This document shows positions 58,404 to 64,000 of a stretch of DNA of 64,000 nt, in pieces. The notes beneath the pieces were generated by a model, which was not told where the DNA came from, did no database searches, and saw only the letters and a program-made list of their open reading frames with translations. Numbering within the stretch: position 1 is the first letter of the stretch; each line of letters begins with the position of its first letter. The DNA comes from Belnapia sp. F-4-1. Its GTDB lineage: Bacteria; Pseudomonadota; Alphaproteobacteria; Acetobacterales; Acetobacteraceae. The stretch spans positions 3,637,019 to 3,701,018 of the forward strand of contig NZ_KN676113.1 of assembly GCF_000802185.1 (NCBI RefSeq), in the 5' to 3' direction. The translations under genes and the position numbers were made by a program.

Positions 58404-59579
58404 CTATAGGCTGCCGGGCGCCGCTTGGCTATCGACGCTTGGGAGAGCGGCGGCGTGAACGGCAGCCTCGGGCAGCCGCCCGGCCAGCGTCCGGTAAAGG
58501 GCAACGAGCCGCTCGGCCTCGGCGGACCAGGCATAGCGGGTGCTGGCGGCGAGCCGTCCGGCGGCGCCGAGGCGGGCCCGCCGCGCCGGGCAGCCGAGGT
58601 CGCGGACGGCTGCGGCGATCGCGAGCGGGTCGGCAGTCTCGACCAGCCATCCGCATTGGGCATCGCGGATGATGCCAGCCACTTCGGTGGCGAAGGCCGG
58701 GGCAATGACTGGCAGCCCGGCCAGCATCGCATCGAATAATTTGTGCGGCAGCGCCAGCTGGTGGTTGGTCTCGCCCGGCTGGAACAGGACGAGGGCGATA
58801 TCGGCCTCGGCCATCAGGGCAAGCGCCTCGGCATGCGGGCGCCAGCCGGTGCAATCGATTCGGGGGGCGAGGCCGAGCCGGGCGGCCTCGGCCCGGAATT
58901 GCGCTTCCGACCCGTCGGTGAAGCGGCCGATGAGGCGAAGGCGCGTGTCGGGCGGCAGCAGGGCGAGGGCGGCAAGAAGCTGTGGCCAGCCGCGGCTCCG
59001 CGTCATCGCCCCGGCATGGACGAGGGTGAGGGGGCCGGGCCGGTGCTCGCGGGGGGCGAGGGTGACGGGAAGGGCGTAGTTGCGGACGGGGATGGTGCGG
59101 CCGGGAGCGGCGAAATCCCCGGCGAGCCCGTCCTTCGCCACCACCACCGCATCGGCGGCCCCGCCGGCGAGGCGGCAGCCGAGGCGAAGCAGGGAGCGGG
59201 CGAGCGGTCGGAGGGGGTGGGGGAGGCGGGAATCGAGGCGGGAGGGGTAGTGCTCATGCACGTCGAGCACGACCCGGGCGCCGCTGCGGCGCGCGGCCCA
59301 GATCGCGGCGAGCCAGGCATCCGGCTCGCTGGCATGCAGGATGCGGGCGCCGCTCGACGCCGCGCGGCGGGCGAGCCGCGGCAGGTTGAGCAGGCGCCCG
59401 CGCCAGCCGGGGGGGCGGCGATAGGTTTCGATGGCGACGCCGGCGATGCGGTCGGGCGCATCTGCCGGGCCGGGGGCGAGGTGGCGGACCGGCCAGCCGG
59501 CCGCGGCCAGCGCCGCCGCTTCCTTGCGGACCACGCGGATATCGTCCGGCGGGTGGGCGGCGGAGAGCATCAGGATCAT
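58404..59579 (-). CDS. GT4-family glycosyltransferase
   Basis: 391-residue GT-B glycosyltransferase. VHAGAMTRSRGWPQLLAALALL and the C-terminal FQPGETNHQLALPHKLFDAMLAGLPVIA (Glu/His donor-binding stretch) identify the group 1 family. ATG at 59579 overlaps the wecB-like stop by 4 bp (ATGA); GTG at 59588 is possible. It would add one sugar to a lipid-linked glycan. Confidence 0.85.
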   Translation of the reverse strand: MILMLSAAHPPDDIRVVRKEAAALAAAGWPVRHLAPGPADAPDRIAGVAIETYRRPPGWRGRLLNLPRLARRAASSGARILHASEPDAWLAAIWAARRSGARVVLDVHEHYPSRLDSRLPHPLRPLARSLLRLGCRLAGGAADAVVVAKDGLAGDFAAPGRTIPVRNYALPVTLAPREHRPGPLTLVHAGAMTRSRGWPQLLAALALLPPDTRLRLIGRFTDGSEAQFRAEAARLGLAPRIDCTGWRPHAEALALMAEADIALVLFQPGETNHQLALPHKLFDAMLAGLPVIAPAFATEVAGIIRDAQCGWLVETADPLAIAAAVRDLGCPARRARLGAAGRLAASTRYAWSAEAERLVALYRTLAGRLPEAAVHAAALPSVDSQAAPGSL

Positions 59580-60652
59580 GCGGCGCACCAGGGCTGCTCG
59601 GCGAGATGGGCGGCCATGCGGGCGCCGGCCTGGCCGTCCCAGAGGGGGATGGGCCGGGCGCGGGGCCAGGTGCCGGCCAGCACCGCGGCGACCGCATCGG
59701 GGAGGCCGGCGGCGGCGACCAAGCGGCTGGAGCCAGCCTCCAGCGTCACCGGCCGCTCGGTGCTCGGGCGGAGGGTGAGGCAGGGCAGGTCGAGCGCGGC
59801 GCTCTCCTCCTGCACCCCGCCGCTATCGGTGGCGACCAGCCGGGCGCCGGCAAGCAGGGCGAGGAAATCCGGATAGGCCAGCGGCGGCAGCACCGCGATG
59901 CCGGGCGGCAGGGCAAGGTCATGGGTTGCGAGCCGGGCGGCGGCACGGGGATGCATCGGCCAGGCAAGGGGCAGCAGCCGGGCGGCGGCGGCGAGGCCGT
60001 CGAGCAACGCGGCGAAGGCATCCCGGTCATCGACATTGGCGGCGCGGTGCAGGGTGACGACGCCGTAGCCGCGCGGCGCGAGGCCGGACGGCAGCGGCCG
60101 GGCGCGGGCAGCAGGGAGTTGGCGCAGCAGCGTGTCGATCATCGCATTGCCGACGGCGCGGACCTCGCGGTGCCCTTCGGCGCCGAGGCGGGCGGCGCTG
60201 TCCTCGTCCGGCGCCCAGTGATGGGTGGCGATGGCGTCGATGGCGCGGCGGTTGATCTCCTCCGGCATGTCGGAATCGGCGCAGCGGAGGCCGGCTTCGA
60301 GGTGGAGCAGCGGCAGGGCCAGCTTGCGGGCGGCGAGCGCCGCGGCGAGGGCGCCGTCGACATCGCCGGCCACGACCACCGCGGCGGGGCGGCGGGCCTG
60401 CCAGCACTCCTCCGCCGCCATCATGGTCCGGCCGGTGAGCGCGGCATGGCCGCCGCCGGCGATGCCGAGGCTGATCGCCGGCTCCGGCAGGCCGAGGGCG
60501 GCGAGGTGGTCGCCGAACAGGGCCGGGGCATGGTGCTGGCCGGTATGGAGCAGGATGGGACGGAGGGGCAGGCGCGCCTCGGCCAGGGCATGCCAGAGGG
60601 CGGCGAGCTTCGGCAGGTTGGGCCGGGCGGCGGCAACTAGGTGGAGTTCCAT
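59576..60652 (-). CDS. wecB: UDP-N-acetylglucosamine 2-epimerase (WecB type)
   Basis: 358-residue non-hydrolysing 2-epimerase (UDP-GlcNAc to UDP-ManNAc). The active-site segments are VAGDVDGALAAAL (Asp), HLEAGLRCADSDMPEEINRR (two Glu) and VTLHRAANVDD (His). Normal family length. Its start overlaps the previous stop by one base (TGATG), and its stop overlaps the next glycosyltransferase. It supplies a ManNAc-type precursor to the glycan. Confidence 0.87.
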   Translation of the reverse strand: MELHLVAAARPNLPKLAALWHALAEARLPLRPILLHTGQHHAPALFGDHLAALGLPEPAISLGIAGGGHAALTGRTMMAAEECWQARRPAAVVVAGDVDGALAAALAARKLALPLLHLEAGLRCADSDMPEEINRRAIDAIATHHWAPDEDSAARLGAEGHREVRAVGNAMIDTLLRQLPAARARPLPSGLAPRGYGVVTLHRAANVDDRDAFAALLDGLAAAARLLPLAWPMHPRAAARLATHDLALPPGIAVLPPLAYPDFLALLAGARLVATDSGGVQEESAALDLPCLTLRPSTERPVTLEAGSSRLVAAAGLPDAVAAVLAGTWPRARPIPLWDGQAGARMAAHLAEQPWCAA

Positions 60653-61842
60653 CAGGCGGCGGCCTCGACCAGGGCGCAGAAGCGGTCGGCGAGCAGGCGT
60701 CGGTCCCAGCGCTGCTCGGCCTGGCGGCGGGCGGCGCGGCCGAGCGCGGCGCGGCGGGCCGGGTCGGCGGCGAGCGCATCCAGCGCGGCGGCCAGGCCGG
60801 GGGCATCGCCGGGTGGGGCGACGAGGCCGCAGGGCCCGTCTTCCAGCAGGCGGGCGGCGCGGCCGGGGCTGTTGGCGACGACCGGAAGCCCCGCCGCTAG
60901 GTAGTCCATCAGCTTGTTCGGCGCGGTCCATTCGGCGAAGGCAGAAACCGGTGCCAGGCATTGCAGGCCGATCTGGCTGCCGGCGAGCAGCCCGGCGAGG
61001 CGCGGCTTCGGCAGCGGGTCGAGGAAATGCAGGTTGCGAAGCCCGGCGGCTTGGGCCTGGAGGCGGCGCTTCTCCGCGCCCTCGCCGACCAGCAGCAGAT
61101 GGAGGCGCGGGTCCCGCATCCGGGCGGCAGCCTCGATCAGCTGATGCAGGCCATTGGCCGGCCCGTGCGCGCCCGCATAAGTGGCGAGCACGGCATCGGC
61201 TGGGATGCAGTCCGGCCGCCAGGGCGGCACATGGGGGCCGAAGAGGTGGAGGTCGCAGCCATTCGGCAACACCTCGACCAGGCGGGCGCCATGGGCGTGG
61301 GCGGTCTCGGCCATGCCCTCGGAAAGGGCGATGACGGCGCGCGCCTGGCGGCAGGCTGCATCGGCCAGCCGGTCCATCGCCCACCAGAGCCCGGGGCTAC
61401 CGAGGCCCATGGCCCGCGGCAGCTCGGGCCAGGGGTCGCGGATCTCGAAGATGAAGGGCAGGGCGCGCAGCCGCCGCGCGAGCAGGGCGGGGAGGGCGAC
61501 GCTCAGCGGCGTCGAGCTGGCCAGCGTCAGGTCGAAGCGGCCGGAGAGCGCGAGCCCGGCGGCGCGCCCGGCATAGCGCAGGAAGGCACCGGCCCGCTCG
61601 CCGAGGCCCTGGCGGTTGCCGCAGGGGATGGCGAATTCCACGACGCGGAAGGCATCGACCGAGCCCTCGCGCCGGCCGCGGCGGAAAGGACCGGCGAGGC
61701 CGGTCTCGGCGCCCTCGTAGCTGCCGCAGGCGAGCGTCACCTCATGGCCGCGGGCGGCGAGGGCGCGGGCCATGGCGAAGCTGCGCGTCGCCGTGGCCCC
61801 GCCGGGCGTCGAGAAATGCTGGTGGAGGTAGAGGATGCGCAC
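60652..61842 (-). CDS. GT4-family glycosyltransferase (WbuB-like)
   Basis: 396 residues. MRILYLHQHFSTPGGATATRSFAMARAL is a WbuB-like N-terminus; EIRDPWPELPRAMG and PNKLMDYLAAGLPVVAN follow. GTG start three bases after the aminotransferase gene's stop, no overlap. It is a cytoplasmic face glycosyltransferase for the same glycan. Confidence 0.85.
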   Translation of the reverse strand: MRILYLHQHFSTPGGATATRSFAMARALAARGHEVTLACGSYEGAETGLAGPFRRGRREGSVDAFRVVEFAIPCGNRQGLGERAGAFLRYAGRAAGLALSGRFDLTLASSTPLSVALPALLARRLRALPFIFEIRDPWPELPRAMGLGSPGLWWAMDRLADAACRQARAVIALSEGMAETAHAHGARLVEVLPNGCDLHLFGPHVPPWRPDCIPADAVLATYAGAHGPANGLHQLIEAAARMRDPRLHLLLVGEGAEKRRLQAQAAGLRNLHFLDPLPKPRLAGLLAGSQIGLQCLAPVSAFAEWTAPNKLMDYLAAGLPVVANSPGRAARLLEDGPCGLVAPPGDAPGLAAALDALAADPARRAALGRAARRQAEQRWDRRLLADRFCALVEAAA

Positions 61843-63036
<1,194 letters not shown>

Positions 63037-63064
63037 GGGCAGGACTTTCGTTGCGTTAACAAAC

Positions 63065-63093
63065 TATATGCACAACGGAACGACGTGGCGCAA
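63065..63093 (-). promoter_or_regulatory. Candidate promoter of the polysaccharide operon
   Basis: On the minus strand TTGCGC (63093-63088) and CATATA (63070-63065) are separated by 17 bases, in an AT-rich island that also contains GTTAAC. It lies 28 bases upstream of the start at 63036. The match to sigma-70 consensus is partial. Confidence 0.4.
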
Positions 63094-63123
63094 CCCCGGC
63101 GAGTCGGGCGACACCGTTTGGCA

Positions 63124-64000
63124 GGTTCTGTCAGGCTTCGCGCCAAAGGTACCTGGCTTGGCCGTCCGCGCAGCCACGGGTAGGTTACTGGCCTGCTGAC
63201 GGCTGGCCTGGGACTTGGCAATGGAATGCTTCTGCTGCGGTTCGACTGCCGTCACCGAGCGGCCGGACCGTACTGCGCGGGGGTACCGCCGGGTTCGCTG
63301 CCGAGACTGCGGCAAGCAGATCAACGAGCGCAGCGCTGGGCCGCTGAACCACACGCAGTACCCATCCGACGTCATCGCCCTAGTGGTGCTGTGGCGGCTT
63401 CGCTACCGCCTGACCCTGCGCGACTTAGCCGAGATGTTTCTCCAGCGCGGCATCGTGTTCAGCCATGAAGCTGTTCGTGACTGGGAGGCGAAGCTCGCAC
63501 CGAGGCTGGCTGATGAGGTCCGCCGACGCCGGCACGGCAAGGGCGGCGCTTGTGGCCGACGCTGGCACGTGGATGAAACCTACCTGAAAGTGGGTGGCGG
63601 CTGGGCCTACCTGTACCGAGCCATCGACCGCGACGGCAATCTTGTCGACACCATGCTGAGTGAGCACCGCGACATGGCGGCGGCCCAAGCCTTCTTTCGC
63701 TCGGCAAGGTCGGTCACCGGCCAAGCCCCCGACCAGGTCACCACGGACGGGCACGGCTCCTACCCACGCGCGATCCGATCAACGCTCGGCCGGAGGGTCG
63801 TCCATCGCAACAGCGCCTATAAGAACAACAGACTGGAACAAGATCATCGGGGCGTTAAAGGCCGCATACGATGTATGCGTGGCTTCAAGAGCTTCGATGC
63901 GGCGAGGCGGTTCTGCAAAAGCTTCGACGAATTGCGCAACTTCCTTCGTCCCTGCACCCGCCACAACCAATACGTCTCTGCCCGCCGCCGTCGCCTGCTT
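63124..64000 (+). mobile_element. IS6-family insertion sequence (left part)
   Basis: The left end is placed at about 63124, where GGTTCTGTCAGGCTTCGCG resembles the terminal repeats of IS6-family elements (for example those starting GGCTCTGT). The transposase gene starts at 63221. The right end lies beyond the window, so neither the second terminal repeat nor the target duplication can be checked. The base composition is slightly lower in GC than the flanking genes. Confidence 0.6.
63221..64000 (+). CDS. IS6-family DDE transposase (partial, open at window end)
   Basis: 260 codons are in the window with no stop. A zinc-finger-like N-terminus (CFCCG and RCRDCGKQ) precedes a DDE catalytic core with Asp118 (WHVDETYLKV), Asp176 (TTDGHGSYPRAI) and Glu206 (NRLEQDHRGVKGR), followed by MRGFKSF and FDELRNFLRP. 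The 29-residue spacing between the second Asp and Glu is shorter than in IS26. The frame is intact; the element is probably recently active or functional. Confidence 0.88.
   Translation, partial: MECFCCGSTAVTERPDRTARGYRRVRCRDCGKQINERSAGPLNHTQYPSDVIALVVLWRLRYRLTLRDLAEMFLQRGIVFSHEAVRDWEAKLAPRLADEVRRRRHGKGGACGRRWHVDETYLKVGGGWAYLYRAIDRDGNLVDTMLSEHRDMAAAQAFFRSARSVTGQAPDQVTTDGHGSYPRAIRSTLGRRVVHRNSAYKNNRLEQDHRGVKGRIRCMRGFKSFDAARRFCKSFDELRNFLRPCTRHNQYVSARRRRLL

Overview
The window is very GC-rich, densely coded DNA from a bacterial chromosome. The gene content (Bug-type and TRAP solute-binding proteins, fused TreS-maltokinase, AtzE/AtzG amidase, Acetobacteraceae/Rhodospirillales-style regulators) suggests an alphaproteobacterium of the Roseomonas/Acetobacteraceae type. 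That placement is inferred from gene families; no rRNA or other marker is present. No tRNA, rRNA, CRISPR array or prophage was seen.

Layout. Positions 104-2827 (minus): diacylglycerol-kinase-like lipid kinase, metallophosphoesterase and a fluoroacetate-dehalogenase-type hydrolase. 2956-7477 (plus): small-molecule catabolism (PcaC-like protein, hydroxyisobutyrate-dehydrogenase-like enzyme, MBL-fold lactonase, form II CoxL-like molybdenum hydroxylase) ended by a clear intrinsic terminator. 7678-8037: single-domain receiver. 8129-10058 (minus): atzG-atzE-cupin. 10206-29091 (plus): an eight-gene glycogen/trehalose operon (glgE, treS-mak, glgB, glgX, treZ, malQ, treY, otsA), mostly with 1-4 bp overlaps. 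29160-33789: TRAP transporter, hydantoinase-type amidohydrolase and an unknown protein. 33793-37343: DNA glycosylase, OmpR/EnvZ-type two-component pair and an HTH regulator. 37470-37684: fossil YefM-YoeB toxin-antitoxin module. 37741-42448: orphan Bug protein, enoyl-CoA-hydratase-fold protein, CaiB-type CoA transferase and D-tartrate dehydratase. 42464-46713 (minus): WD40/CobW pair, degenerate receiver protein and class III aminotransferase. 46772-55578: mixed housekeeping and hypothetical genes. 55656-56405: exported beta carbonic anhydrase. 56435-63036 (minus): five-gene surface-polysaccharide operon. 63124-64000: an IS6-family element running off the window.

The glycogen/trehalose operon can form a closed circuit. 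TreS interconverts trehalose and maltose, its fused kinase makes maltose-1-phosphate, GlgE polymerises that into alpha-1,4-glucan and GlgB branches it. GlgX and MalQ remodel the glucan, TreY/TreZ turn its ends back into trehalose, and OtsA adds a UDP-glucose route to trehalose-6-phosphate. GlgE carries an extra N-terminal GH13-like domain that appears to have lost its catalytic residues.

The less expected features are the fossil toxin-antitoxin locus, ten-base-spaced repeats upstream of the OmpR-type regulator, a hairpin covering the hydantoinase ribosome-binding site, the CobW-WD40 pair, a receiver-like protein lacking key residues, and a molybdenum hydroxylase large subunit without its partner subunits. 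I did not find a convincingly new multi-gene defence or mobile system.
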